Source: Rhodoferax sp. (GTDB lineage Bacteria; Pseudomonadota; Gammaproteobacteria; Burkholderiales; Burkholderiaceae_C). From it: a DNA stretch of 64,000 nt. Made by a program: the position numbers and the translations under genes. Position 1 is the stretch's first letter. The number at the start of each line of letters is the position of its first letter. Positions 45,427 to 54,832 of this stretch are shown here, one piece after another. The notes under the pieces are model-generated. The model saw nothing but the letters and a program-made list of their open reading frames with translations, did no database searches and was not told where the DNA came from. The stretch is taken from NCBI RefSeq assembly GCF_028715765.1, contig NZ_JAQURE010000001.1:114488-178487 (forward strand). Direction: 5' to 3'.

Positions 45427-45629
45427 GAAAATCCTTGAGCCGTTTGACCTGACTCAAATCCGCATCAACGGCGTGCATGAACCAGTGCAAATCAGCAAAA
45501 AAATCACAAGACAAAATGATCTTGTGTGACTTGAATTCTACCTGTGGGCTCTGCTCAAATTGCTTTTGTCCAAATAGCCCTTGCGGGATTGATAGCTTCA
45601 CTCCCACCTGCTTTCACAGAACTTTCACC

Positions 45630-46568
45630 ATGCCAATCACCACACCCAAAACACCTCACGCACTCCAAGGCGTGCGCATTTTGAGCTTGAGCCTGAATTT
45701 GCCAGGCCCCGCCGCCTTGCAGCGCCTGCGCCACATGGGCGCCAAGTGCCTGAAGTTTGAGCCACCCGCTGTGCCAAGCGCGCCAGCTCACAGCCTCAAC
45801 CCAAGCCAGCAGCAAAGCCCAACCAGCGGCGACCCCATGCAGGCCTACAGCCCGCTCGCCTATACCGCCATGCACCAAGGCATCCGCGTGCAAACCGTTG
45901 ACTTGAAAACCCCAGCGGGACAAAAAACGCTGCACCGCGCATTGGCCAAAACCGATGTGCTGTTGACCTCGTTTCGCCCCAGCGCCCTGAAAAAGTTAGG
46001 CCTGACCTGGAAAGACCTTCACCCACAGCACCCCGCATTGAGCATGGTGGCCATTGTGGGGGCGCCATGCAAGCGAGCCGAGGAGCCGGGTCACGACCTC
46101 ACCTACATGGCAGAAAACGACCTGATCACAGGCCTTGACTTGCCCGCCACCCTGTACGCAGACATGGGGGGTGCCCTCATGACCACCGAGGCCGTGCTGC
46201 AAGCTGTGCTGCTGCAGCGCCAAACCGGCCAAGGGCAAATGTTTGAAGTGGCCTTGTCGCAAGCCGCCGCCCATTTGGCATTGCCACGCCAGTGGGGTGT
46301 GACTCTGCCTGGTACCCCCCTGGGTGGCGGTCACGCGGGCTATCGCATTTACCCCTGCCAAGATGGACGCGTGGCGCTGGCCGCACTGGAGCCGCATTTC
46401 GCCAAGCGACTGTGCGCAGTAGTCGGCCTGACCTGGACACCCACCCTGATGATGCAAGCCGCCACCGCACACGCCATGGCCAAATTTGTGGCGCCGCTCA
46501 CCTGCGAGTCCATCAACCAACTCGCCCAGCAGCATGACCTGCCCTTGCACACACTACCAAATAAATAG
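45630..46568 (+). CDS. CaiB/BaiF family (class III) CoA-transferase-like protein
   Basis: A 312-residue protein with class III CoA-transferase features: LQGVRILSLSLNLPGPAALQRLRHMGAKCLKFEPP, KTDVLLTSFRPSALKKLGL, YADMGGALMTTEAVLQAVLLQRQTGQGQMFEVALSQAAAH and GGGHAGYRIYPCQDGRVALAALE. The Asp nucleophile corresponds to the aspartate in MAENDLITG/YADMGG context, which I cannot fix exactly. It is shorter than typical (about 380-400), losing part of the C-terminal region. ATG 45630 gives the family N-terminus. Confidence 0.75.
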   Translation: MPITTPKTPHALQGVRILSLSLNLPGPAALQRLRHMGAKCLKFEPPAVPSAPAHSLNPSQQQSPTSGDPMQAYSPLAYTAMHQGIRVQTVDLKTPAGQKTLHRALAKTDVLLTSFRPSALKKLGLTWKDLHPQHPALSMVAIVGAPCKRAEEPGHDLTYMAENDLITGLDLPATLYADMGGALMTTEAVLQAVLLQRQTGQGQMFEVALSQAAAHLALPRQWGVTLPGTPLGGGHAGYRIYPCQDGRVALAALEPHFAKRLCAVVGLTWTPTLMMQAATAHAMAKFVAPLTCESINQLAQQHDLPLHTLPNK

Positions 46569-46612
46569 CTGCTCAAGCAATACCATCAAGCGCTAGAGGC
46601 CTATTTTTCATA
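46562..46612 (+). repeat. Dispersed palindromic repeat, copy 7
   Basis: AAATAGCTGCTCAAGCAATA followed by CAAGCGCTAGAGGCCTATTT; the left arm is diverged. It lies between the convergent CoA-transferase and ispF genes. Confidence 0.7.
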
Positions 46613-46617
46613 TGAAT

Positions 46618-47097
46618 TTATATGAATTTAAGCAACACCACAGCGCGCGCTTCCATCGCCTGACCCAGCCCCACCGGTCCCATTTTTTCAGCTGTTTTGG
46701 CCTTCACATTGACCTGATCAAGCGCCACACCCAGGGTATGCGCCAGCTTGGCGCGAATGGCAGGCATGTGCGGCATCAGCTTGGGAGCTTGGGCAATGAG
46801 GGTGCTGTCCACATTGCCAATCTCAAACCCCTTGTCACGCACGCGCCGGGCAGCCTCAGCCAGCAGCACGCTGGAGTCAGCGCCCTTGAAGCGGGCATCG
46901 GTGTCTGGAAAATGTGTGCCGATGTCCCCCAGCGCAGCCGCGCCCAACAGCGCATCGGTGATGGCGTGCAACAGCACATCGGCATCTGAATGCCCCAGCA
47001 ACCCCAGGTGAAACGGCACCTCAACCCCACCCAAGATCAGCTTACGCCCCTCAACCAGCGCATGAATGTCCCACCCCTCGCCAATTCTGAAGTTCAT
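46618..47097 (-). CDS. ispF: 2-C-methyl-D-erythritol 2,4-cyclodiphosphate synthase
   Basis: A 159-residue zinc enzyme of the MEP isoprenoid pathway. Conserved N-terminus [64 protein letters not shown] supplies the zinc ligands, and the C-terminus has the [17 protein letters not shown] segment. Its ATG overlaps the ispD stop by 4 bases. Confidence 0.97.
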   Translation of the reverse strand: MNFRIGEGWDIHALVEGRKLILGGVEVPFHLGLLGHSDADVLLHAITDALLGAAALGDIGTHFPDTDARFKGADSSVLLAEAARRVRDKGFEIGNVDSTLIAQAPKLMPHMPAIRAKLAHTLGVALDQVNVKAKTAEKMGPVGLGQAMEARAVVLLKFI

Positions 47098-47831
47098 GTT
47101 GCCTGCCTTGTCATGCGGCTGTGCAGCACCGCATCAGCCAATTGAAAATCTTCCGGGTAAGTGACCTTGAAGTTCTGCGCGCTGCCCGGCACCAGCTTAG
47201 GACTCAGCCCCAATGCCTCAATGGCACTCGACTCGTCGGTGACCGCATCACCCGCCAGCTCCAGCGCTTCCAGCAAGCTGCCTATGCGAAACATCTGCGG
47301 TGTTTGTGCCAGCCATTTGTCAGCGCGCGCCAAGGTTGCAGCCACGCGGCCCGCGATGCACGTTTTAAGGGTGTCTGGCAACGGCAAGGCCAGCAGCCCA
47401 CCCACTTCATCTGGCAGGCAGGCATCAAGCAACTGGTTGATTTGGGTTGGGGTGATCAGGCAGCGCGCCGCGTCATGCACCAGCACCCAGTCATGCGCCA
47501 CAGCGCCCTCGGCCAGCAACGCATTTAAACCATTAAAAACACTTGCAGCCCTTGTAGAACCTCCACAAAATGCTATTAAAAATGACGCATCCAAAGCCTC
47601 ATGGGTTTGAAAAAATGCATCGTCTGCCGACACCACCACCAGCGTTTGCTCCAGTCGCTCCACCTCAGCAAATGCCGCCAGGGTGTGCATCACCATCGGC
47701 CTGCCCGCAAGACACTGGTATTGCTTGGGGCCAGCTGCGCCCGCGCGCGTGCCGGTGCCAGCACAGGGAATCAGTGCCCAGCAACGCGGGCTGGGGGTGG
47801 GTGTGAGGGCAATGTCGGTGAGTTGGGTCAT
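47094..47831 (-). CDS. ispD: 2-C-methyl-D-erythritol 4-phosphate cytidylyltransferase
   Basis: A 245-residue MEP-pathway enzyme forming CDP-methylerythritol. [34 protein letters not shown] is the nucleotide-binding start, [20 protein letters not shown] the metal site, and [11 protein letters not shown] the substrate-contact region. Translationally coupled to ispF. Divergent from mfd across ~110 bases containing a bulged hairpin (GCCAACCCT / AGGGTGTTGGC, about 47873-47896). Confidence 0.96.
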   Translation of the reverse strand: MTQLTDIALTPTPSPRCWALIPCAGTGTRAGAAGPKQYQCLAGRPMVMHTLAAFAEVERLEQTLVVVSADDAFFQTHEALDASFLIAFCGGSTRAASVFNGLNALLAEGAVAHDWVLVHDAARCLITPTQINQLLDACLPDEVGGLLALPLPDTLKTCIAGRVAATLARADKWLAQTPQMFRIGSLLEALELAGDAVTDESSAIEALGLSPKLVPGSAQNFKVTYPEDFQLADAVLHSRMTRQAT

Positions 47832-47940
47832 GGTGTGGGCTGCATTCTAGAATCCAACCCATTCACACCCTGCCAACCCTTGCGCAGGGTGTTGGCGTTT
47901 TGGCTTCGGCTTTTCACTCGCACACCTGCACCCAAGCTCT

Positions 47941-50900
47941 ATGGATTTACCCAAACTCACCCAAGGCAAGCGCTTCACCCTGCCCCGTCCGGTCGGCTCG
48001 GCCGATGCCTTGCTGCTGGCGCAACTGGCGCTGCGCGAAAAAGCAGCGCACAAAGTCACCGCCATCGTCACCGCAGACGCCCCTGATGCTCAGCGTTTGA
48101 TTGACGAAATGGCGTTTTTTGCACCAGACCTGCGCTGTGTGCTGTTTCCCGACTGGGAAACCCTGCCTTTTGACACTTTTTCGCCGCACCAAGACCTGAT
48201 CAGCGAGCGCCTGGCCACGCTGTGGCGCATCAGCCAGCAAGACGCCGACACCGGTGCTGATGTAGTGCTGGTGCCAGCCACCACGGCGCTTTACCGGTTG
48301 GCACCGCCAAGCTTTCTGGCCGCCTACACCTTCCATTTCAAAGTCAAGCAAAAGCTCAACGAGGCCAAACTCAAGGCGCAGCTCACCCTGGCGGGCTACA
48401 GCCATGTGACCCAAGTGGTCAGTCCCGGTGAATACGCCGTGCGTGGCGGGCTGATTGACCTGTTTCCCATGGGCAGCCTGGTGCCCTACCGCGTGGATTT
48501 GTTTGACGACGAAATTGACAGCATTCGCACCTTTGACCCCGACAGCCAGCGCAGCCTGTACCCGGTGCCTGAAGTGCGGCTGTTGCCGGGGCGCGAGTTT
48601 CCGATGGATGACGATGCACGCACGCGTTTTCGCAGCCGCTGGCGCGAACTGCTGGAAGGCGACCCCAGTCGCAGCCGCATTTACAAAGACATCGGCCAAG
48701 GCATGGCCACCGCTGGCATTGAATACTATTTGCCACTGTTTTTTGAAGAAACTGCCACCGTGTTTGACTACCTGGGCGCTGCCGCCACAGTGGTGCTGCA
48801 CGGCGACCTGGAGCCCGCTTTTTCGCATTTTTGGCAAGACACGCGCGACCGTTACCGCCTGGTGCAAGGCGACCCCGAGCACCCGGTGCTGCCGCCTGAT
48901 GCGCTGTTTTTAAGTGCCGAGCAGTTTTACGCCCGGGTCAACCAGCACGCCCAATTGGCGCTGCGCCCAATCGCCCCCCCAGCAGACAACGCACTTGAGT
49001 TTGTAGCCCTGCCCCCGCTGACCGTGGTGCGCGGAGCCGATGACCCGCTGGCGCACCTAAAAACCCACCTGCGCCACACCCAACAGCGCGTGATGGTGCT
49101 GGCTGAGAGCGATGGCCGGCGCGCCAGCTTGCTGGACTTTTTGCACAGCAGCCAGTTTGAGCCGCCCACGTTTGACTCTTTGCAAGCCTTTTTAGCCAGC
49201 ACAGAACCGGTTGGCATGGCCACTTCCAGCCTGGCCACTGGCTTTTCTTGGCTAGAAGCTGGCGTGGACTTTGTCACCGAAACCGAGCTCTTTGCGGCTA
49301 ATCCCAGTGTCCGCAGACGCAAAAAACAAGAACAAGTCAGTGATGTAGAAGCGCTGATCAAAGACTTGAGCGAACTCAAAGTGGGCGATCCAGTGGTCCA
49401 CAGCGCCCACGGCATTGGCCGCTACCGGGGTTTGATCAACCTCGACCTGGGTAACAAACTCCCCAATGGCGACCCTGAAATACAAGAATTTTTGCACCTT
49501 GAATACGCTGACCAGGCCACACTGTATGTGCCGGTCAGCCAACTCCAGCTCATCAGCCGCTACACCGGGGTGAGCCCAGACGAAGCGCCGCTGCACAAAC
49601 TCGGCAGTGGCCAGTGGGAAAAAGCCAAGCGCCGCGCCGCCGAACAAGTGCGCGACAGTGCCGCCGAGCTGCTCAACATTTACGCCCGTCGCGCCGCCCG
49701 CGAAGGCTTTGCCTTCAGGTACAGCCCGACAGATTACGAAACCTTTGCCAACGAATTTGGCTTTGAAGAGACGGCCGACCAAAAGGCGGCCATCCACGCG
49801 GTGATTCAAGACATGATCAGCCCGCGCCCGATGGATCGCCTGGTGTGCGGCGATGTGGGCTTTGGCAAGACCGAGGTCGCGCTGCGTGCCGCGTTCATTG
49901 CCATCACCGGGGGCAAGCAGGTGGCGTTTTTGGCGCCCACCACGCTGCTGGCCGAGCAGCACTACCAAACGCTGGTCGACCGCTTTGCCAATTGGCCGGT
50001 CAAAGTGGCTGAAATGAGCCGCTTCAGGTCAGCCAAAGAAATCACCGCCGCACTCAAAGGCGTGGCAGACGGCACCATTGACATTGTGGTGGGCACTCAC
50101 AAACTGCTGAGCCAAAACACCCATTTCAACAACCTGGGGCTGCTGATCATTGACGAAGAGCACCGCTTTGGCGTGCGCCACAAAGAGCAAATGAAAGCCC
50201 TACGCGCCGAGGTTGACGTGCTCACCCTCACCGCCACCCCGATTCCGCGCACCTTGGGCATGGCGCTGGAAGGTTTGCGTGACCTGAGCGTGATCGCCAC
50301 CGCGCCACAGCGCCGCCTGGCCATCAAAACCTTTGTCCGCTCCGAGAGCAATGGGGTGATCCGCGAGGCCGTGCTGCGCGAGCTCAAGCGTGGCGGCCAG
50401 GTGTATTTTTTGCACAACGAGGTTGAAACCATTGAAAACCGCCGCGCCAAGCTGGAAGAACTGCTGCCCGAGGCACGCATTGCCGTGGCGCACGGCCAAA
50501 TGCCAGAGCGCCAGTTAGAGGCGGTGATGCGCGACTTTGTGGCGCAGCGCAGCAACTTGCTGCTGTGCTCCACCATCATCGAGACCGGCATTGACGTGCC
50601 CACGGCCAACACCATCGTCATGGCGCGCGCCGACAAGTTTGGCCTGGCCCAGTTGCACCAACTGCGTGGCCGGGTCGGGCGCAGCCACCACCAGGCCTAC
50701 GCCTATTTGATGGTGCCAGACCTGGAAGGCTTGACCCGGCACGCGCAGCAACGGCTGGACGCAATTCAGGCCATGGAAGAACTCGGCAGCGGTTTCTACC
50801 TGGCCATGCACGACCTTGAGATTCGCGGCGCGGGTGAAGTGCTGGGCGAAAACCAAAGTGGCAACATGATGGAAGTGGGTTTTCAGCTTTACAACGAAAT

Positions 50901-51438
50901 GCTCTCAGAGGCGGTGCGCTGCCTCAAAGCCGGCAAAGAACCCGACCTGATGGCGCCGCTGCATGCCGCCACCGAGATCAACCTGCACGCCCCTGCCCTT
51001 TTGCCAAACGACTTTTGTGGCGATGTGCACCTGCGCTTGAGTTTTTACAAAAAACTCGCCACCGCCAAAACGGCGGGGCAGATCGACACGCTGATGGAAG
51101 AGCTGATCGACCGCTTTGGCAAACTACCGGCCCAAGCGCAAACCTTGATTGACGTGCACCGCCTGCGGGTCTTGAGCCAGCCCTATGGGGTCACCAAGGT
51201 GGACGCCGCACCGGGCGTGATCACCATCACCTTCAAGAAAGACCCACCGATTGATGCCATGAAAATCATTGCCTTGATCCAAAAAAACAAACACATCAAA
51301 CTGGCTGGCAACGAAAAACTGCGCATCGAGCGCCCCTTGCCTGATGCCAATGACCGCGCCAGGCTGGTGCGCGACGTGCTCAAAAATCTGGGGCAACCCA
51401 TGTTGACCCCAGAGGCTGCAAGTGCCGCACTCAGATAG
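47941..51438 (+). CDS. mfd: Transcription-repair coupling factor Mfd
   Basis: A 1165-residue ATP-dependent translocase that removes stalled RNA polymerase and recruits UvrA. UvrB-like N-domain (RCVLFPDWETLPFDTFSPHQDLISERL, GEYAVRGGLIDLFPMGS), RNA-polymerase-interacting domain (DPVVHSAHGIGRYRGLINLDLG), then RecG-like helicase with Walker A GDVGFGKTEVALRAAF near residue 640 and DEEHRFGV near 738, LRGRVGRSHHQAYAYL, and a TRCF C-domain. Complete and of normal length. Confidence 0.97.
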   Translation: MDLPKLTQGKRFTLPRPVGSADALLLAQLALREKAAHKVTAIVTADAPDAQRLIDEMAFFAPDLRCVLFPDWETLPFDTFSPHQDLISERLATLWRISQQDADTGADVVLVPATTALYRLAPPSFLAAYTFHFKVKQKLNEAKLKAQLTLAGYSHVTQVVSPGEYAVRGGLIDLFPMGSLVPYRVDLFDDEIDSIRTFDPDSQRSLYPVPEVRLLPGREFPMDDDARTRFRSRWRELLEGDPSRSRIYKDIGQGMATAGIEYYLPLFFEETATVFDYLGAAATVVLHGDLEPAFSHFWQDTRDRYRLVQGDPEHPVLPPDALFLSAEQFYARVNQHAQLALRPIAPPADNALEFVALPPLTVVRGADDPLAHLKTHLRHTQQRVMVLAESDGRRASLLDFLHSSQFEPPTFDSLQAFLASTEPVGMATSSLATGFSWLEAGVDFVTETELFAANPSVRRRKKQEQVSDVEALIKDLSELKVGDPVVHSAHGIGRYRGLINLDLGNKLPNGDPEIQEFLHLEYADQATLYVPVSQLQLISRYTGVSPDEAPLHKLGSGQWEKAKRRAAEQVRDSAAELLNIYARRAAREGFAFRYSPTDYETFANEFGFEETADQKAAIHAVIQDMISPRPMDRLVCGDVGFGKTEVALRAAFIAITGGKQVAFLAPTTLLAEQHYQTLVDRFANWPVKVAEMSRFRSAKEITAALKGVADGTIDIVVGTHKLLSQNTHFNNLGLLIIDEEHRFGVRHKEQMKALRAEVDVLTLTATPIPRTLGMALEGLRDLSVIATAPQRRLAIKTFVRSESNGVIREAVLRELKRGGQVYFLHNEVETIENRRAKLEELLPEARIAVAHGQMPERQLEAVMRDFVAQRSNLLLCSTIIETGIDVPTANTIVMARADKFGLAQLHQLRGRVGRSHHQAYAYLMVPDLEGLTRHAQQRLDAIQAMEELGSGFYLAMHDLEIRGAGEVLGENQSGNMMEVGFQLYNEMLSEAVRCLKAGKEPDLMAPLHAATEINLHAPALLPNDFCGDVHLRLSFYKKLATAKTAGQIDTLMEELIDRFGKLPAQAQTLIDVHRLRVLSQPYGVTKVDAAPGVITITFKKDPPIDAMKIIALIQKNKHIKLAGNEKLRIERPLPDANDRARLVRDVLKNLGQPMLTPEAASAALR

Positions 51439-51477
51439 CGCGTGTATGATTTGATTTTTTGATGTAAAGGCATTTTT

Positions 51478-51774
51478 ATGCGAACCACCCTTGATCTTCC
51501 GGATGAAACTTTTCGTCAGCTCAAAGCTCAAGCCGCCATCAATGGGATGAAACTCAAAGAGTTGGTTTGCCAGCTGATACAACGCGGCTTGGCCGCCGGA
51601 GCAACGACACCTGGCCCAGAACAACCACCGTGCGCACTACCCATTGCAATCAAGCGTGTTCCAGGCACGCCGCTGAATCCGGCGCTTAGCAACGCCGAGC
51701 TTTACGCCATGCTCAACGCACAAGACTTGGTGCAATACCACAGCGCTTTTCAGCCGTCAGACAAAACCCAATGA
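51478..51774 (+). CDS. VapB-type ribbon-helix-helix antitoxin (module 2)
   Basis: A 98-residue protein with an N-terminal RHH DNA-binding segment (MRTTLDLPDETFRQLKAQAAINGMKLKELVCQLIQRGL) and a disordered Pro-rich tail ending NAELYAMLNAQD. It overlaps the PIN toxin start (ATGA, 51771-51774). It lies 39 bases after mfd, in an otherwise conserved neighbourhood, which suggests insertion. Confidence 0.82.
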   Translation: MRTTLDLPDETFRQLKAQAAINGMKLKELVCQLIQRGLAAGATTPGPEQPPCALPIAIKRVPGTPLNPALSNAELYAMLNAQDLVQYHSAFQPSDKTQ

Positions 51775-52205
51775 TGGACATACCTGACATTAACGTCTGG
51801 CTTGCCTTGGTGGACGAAAACCACATGCACCATGACACCGCGCTTGCCTACTGGAACCTGGGCAGCGCTGATCAAATGGCGTTTTGCCGCATCACCATGT
51901 TGGGTTTCATGCGTTTATGCACACAACCACGGGTTCTGAGCCGCACCCTTACCAACGCCGAAACTTGGGATATTTACCAGCGTTACTTAGCCACGCCAAA
52001 ACTTGCTTTTGTCGCTGAACCCGACAACTTGGATGTGCATTTTTTGACGCTGACCAGAGACACAGGACTACCCAACAGATGCTGGACTGATGCTTATCTG
52101 GCAGCATTGGCGCTGGCCACCAACACCCGTTTGGTTTCATTTGACGCTGATTTTCAACGCTTTCACCAGTTGAATTTTTTGCACCTCACTGCAGCGCAGC
52201 CCTGA
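51771..52205 (+). CDS. VapC-type PIN-domain toxin (module 2)
   Basis: A 144-residue PIN ribonuclease of the TIGR00028-like group: MDIPDINVWLALVDENHMHHDTALAYWNL, ITMLGFMRLCTQPRVL and CWTDAYLAALALATNTRLVSFDADFQRFHQL carry the acidic residues. Target RNA unknown. Translationally coupled to the upstream antitoxin. Confidence 0.88.
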   Translation: MMDIPDINVWLALVDENHMHHDTALAYWNLGSADQMAFCRITMLGFMRLCTQPRVLSRTLTNAETWDIYQRYLATPKLAFVAEPDNLDVHFLTLTRDTGLPNRCWTDAYLAALALATNTRLVSFDADFQRFHQLNFLHLTAAQP

Positions 52206-52245
52206 AAAAACAGATGCTCTGGCAGATGAATTGCCCAGCCGCAAC

Positions 52246-54816
52246 TCAAGCAGCGCTGATTTTTGCGCGGATGTGCGCCAGCGCTTCTTCCACCTGGTCT
52301 ACCAAAATCAGGCACAGGTCGCCGGCTTGAAGTTTGTCCATGGCGGTGTCAATGGCTAAAAACTCTCCGGTGATTTCTGTCACCGCTTGGGTGCGCGTGG
52401 CATCTTTCAAACCTTCACGCAGCAGCGCAATGACCTCGCCATCGGCTCTGCCGCGTTGGCATTGGTCTTGGTACAGCACCACGTCATCAAAGGCTTGCCC
52501 CAAAATTTGGGTTTGTTGGCGAATGTCGTCGTCACGCCGGTCGCCCGCACCGCTGATGACCACACTGCGGCGCTTGGCGGGCAGGTTGTTCACGGCTTGC
52601 ACCAAGGCCAGCATGGCGTCCGGGTTGTGGCCATAGTCGGCAATCACCGTGGCACCCTGGTATGTGAACATGTTGAAGCGGCCAAGCGCGTTGTTGTGGT
52701 CGTTCTCAAAACTGGCCAAACCCGCGCTCACCACTGACCACTCCACGCCCAGCGCCCACACCGCGGCCACCGCCGCCAACGTGTTTTCAACCTGAAAACC
52801 AATGGCGCCACCCAGCGTCAGGGGCACTTGGGCGAGTGGGATGGTCATGCGTTGCGCCCCATGCGCTGCCACCAACTCGCCCGCCTCTACATAGACCCCA
52901 CGCAAGCCCATTGCCAAATGGGCAGCCAGCACCGGCTGGGTTTTCGACAAGGCGAAAAAAATCACCCCTGCGGTGCAGTGCTGCGCCATATCGGCCACGG
53001 CCGGGTCGGCCGCGTTGAGCACCGCCGAGCCATGGGGTGCAATGTTTTTCACAATCACCCGCTTGAGCACCGTCAGGTCTTCCAGCGTGGTGATGTAGTT
53101 CAAGCCCAGATGGTCACCGGTGCCAATGTTGGTGACCACCGCCACGTCGCAGCGGTCAAAGGCTAAGCCTTCGCGCAGCATGCCGCCACGGGCGGTTTCC
53201 AGCACTGCCGCATCCACGTCAGGGTGTTGCAACACATTGCGGGCGCTTTTGGGGCCACTGCAGTCGCCGGTGTCAATGCACTGCCCGTCGATGTAAACGC
53301 CGTCGGTGTTGGTCATGCCCACCCGCAAGCCGCTGTGCGCCAGCAGGTGCGAAATCAGTCGCACCGTGGTGGTTTTGCCGTTGGTGCCGGTGACAGCCAC
53401 CACGGGAATGCGGCCGGTACCCTGCTTGCCAAACATGAAATCCACAATGGCTTCGCCGACCGCTCGCCCTTTGCCAAAAGACGGCGCAATGTGCATGCGC
53501 AAACCCGGCGCGGCATTGACCTCCACCACACCGCCACCACTTTGCTCCAAGCTGTGGTGAATGCTGTCAGCCACCACATCCACGCCACACACTTCCAGCC
53601 CCACCATTTGCGCAGCCTCCACTGCGCGGGCGGCTACATCGGGGTGCACATCGTCGGTCACGTCGGTGGCAGAGCCGCCGGTGGACAAATTGGCATTGCG
53701 GCGCAAGGCCACCCGTTGACCCAGCGCAGGGATGGTCTCGGCGTGTAAGCCCTGGTCAGCCAGACACGCCAGGGCAATGTCATCGAACCGAATTTTTGTC
53801 AGAGATGTGGCATGACCTACACCACGGCGCGGATCTTGGTTAACTTCATCTACCAGCGCTCGAACGCTATGCTTGCCGTCACCCACCACATGCGGAGCTT
53901 CGCGCTGAGCTGCGGCTACCAATTGGTTGCCCACCACCAGCAGCCGAAAATCATGACCTGGCAAAAACCGCTCCACCAACACATGTGAGCGAAAACTCTT
54001 GGCAGTGTGAAAAGCCGCCACCAGCTGCGCTTGCGTGGTGATGTTGACGGTGACCCCCTTGCCCTGGTTGCCATCCATGGGTTTCACCACCACCGGCAAA
54101 CCAATCTCTAGCGCAGCCGCCCAGGCGTCTTCAGGGCTCAGTACCTCACGGCCGCTTGGCACTGGCACGCCTGCAGCTGCCAACAGTTTTTTGGTCAGCT
54201 GTTTGTCTTGGGCAATGCCCTCGGCAATGGCGCTGGTGGTGTCGGTCTCAGCCGCCTGAATGCGGCGCTGTTGACTGCCCCAGCCCAGGGCCACCATGCT
54301 GCCTTGGGTCATGCGCCGAAATGGAATATGGCGCGCTACCGCCGCGTCCACAATGGCACCGGTGCTGGGCCCCAGGCGCACGTCTTCGTCAAGGTCGCGC
54401 AGCTCAGTCAGGGCTTGGGTGATGTCAAACGACATGTCTTTCAGCGCTGCCAAACATAGCGTGTGAGCCCACTCCAGGGCTTTGCGCCCAACCGCTTCTT
54501 CGCTGTATTGCACGATGACCTGAAACACCCCCCGCTCAAGCGTGGGCGTGGTGCGCCTGAAGGTCACCGGGCAACCGGCCTGCGCTTGCAAACCCAGCGC
54601 CGCCAAGCCCAACACATGCGCCAAGCACACCGGACCGGTTTGCCCGATCGACTGCAGCGGGCTGATGGCCGGGAAACGGCTTCGCAAACGGGTCTCAAAA
54701 CCGGCAAAGTCGGTGATGTTGCAATGCTGCGGGTCACAAGTCACTACCACTTCAATGGCGGTGTGGTGCGTCCAGAGGTTGGGCCCACGCAGGGCACGAA
54801 TGCGCGATAACTTCAT
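52246..54816 (-). CDS. cphA: Cyanophycin synthetase CphA
   Basis: An 856-residue enzyme that polymerises Asp and Arg into the nitrogen store cyanophycin with ATP. Order: N-domain (~1-160), ATP-grasp domain adding one amino acid (KPMDGNQGKGVTVNI, VEVNAAPGLRMHIAPS), and a Mur-ligase domain with an intact P-loop GTNGKTTT (Lys481), TARGGMLREGLAFDRCDVAVVTNIGTGDHLG and the C-terminal ADYGHNPDAMLAL...SGAGDRRDDDIR. Both catalytic halves look functional. It lies 16 bases downstream of its shorter paralogue. Confidence 0.95.
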   Translation of the reverse strand: MKLSRIRALRGPNLWTHHTAIEVVVTCDPQHCNITDFAGFETRLRSRFPAISPLQSIGQTGPVCLAHVLGLAALGLQAQAGCPVTFRRTTPTLERGVFQVIVQYSEEAVGRKALEWAHTLCLAALKDMSFDITQALTELRDLDEDVRLGPSTGAIVDAAVARHIPFRRMTQGSMVALGWGSQQRRIQAAETDTTSAIAEGIAQDKQLTKKLLAAAGVPVPSGREVLSPEDAWAAALEIGLPVVVKPMDGNQGKGVTVNITTQAQLVAAFHTAKSFRSHVLVERFLPGHDFRLLVVGNQLVAAAQREAPHVVGDGKHSVRALVDEVNQDPRRGVGHATSLTKIRFDDIALACLADQGLHAETIPALGQRVALRRNANLSTGGSATDVTDDVHPDVAARAVEAAQMVGLEVCGVDVVADSIHHSLEQSGGGVVEVNAAPGLRMHIAPSFGKGRAVGEAIVDFMFGKQGTGRIPVVAVTGTNGKTTTVRLISHLLAHSGLRVGMTNTDGVYIDGQCIDTGDCSGPKSARNVLQHPDVDAAVLETARGGMLREGLAFDRCDVAVVTNIGTGDHLGLNYITTLEDLTVLKRVIVKNIAPHGSAVLNAADPAVADMAQHCTAGVIFFALSKTQPVLAAHLAMGLRGVYVEAGELVAAHGAQRMTIPLAQVPLTLGGAIGFQVENTLAAVAAVWALGVEWSVVSAGLASFENDHNNALGRFNMFTYQGATVIADYGHNPDAMLALVQAVNNLPAKRRSVVISGAGDRRDDDIRQQTQILGQAFDDVVLYQDQCQRGRADGEVIALLREGLKDATRTQAVTEITGEFLAIDTAMDKLQAGDLCLILVDQVEEALAHIRAKISAA

Positions 54817-54832
54817 AACTCAACGATCATTC

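Noticed and set aside
47540..47582. Another copy of the dispersed repeat inside ispD
   Set aside because: Only the end GCTATTAAAAATG matches; the encoded residues ([18 protein letters not shown]) are ordinary conserved IspD sequence.
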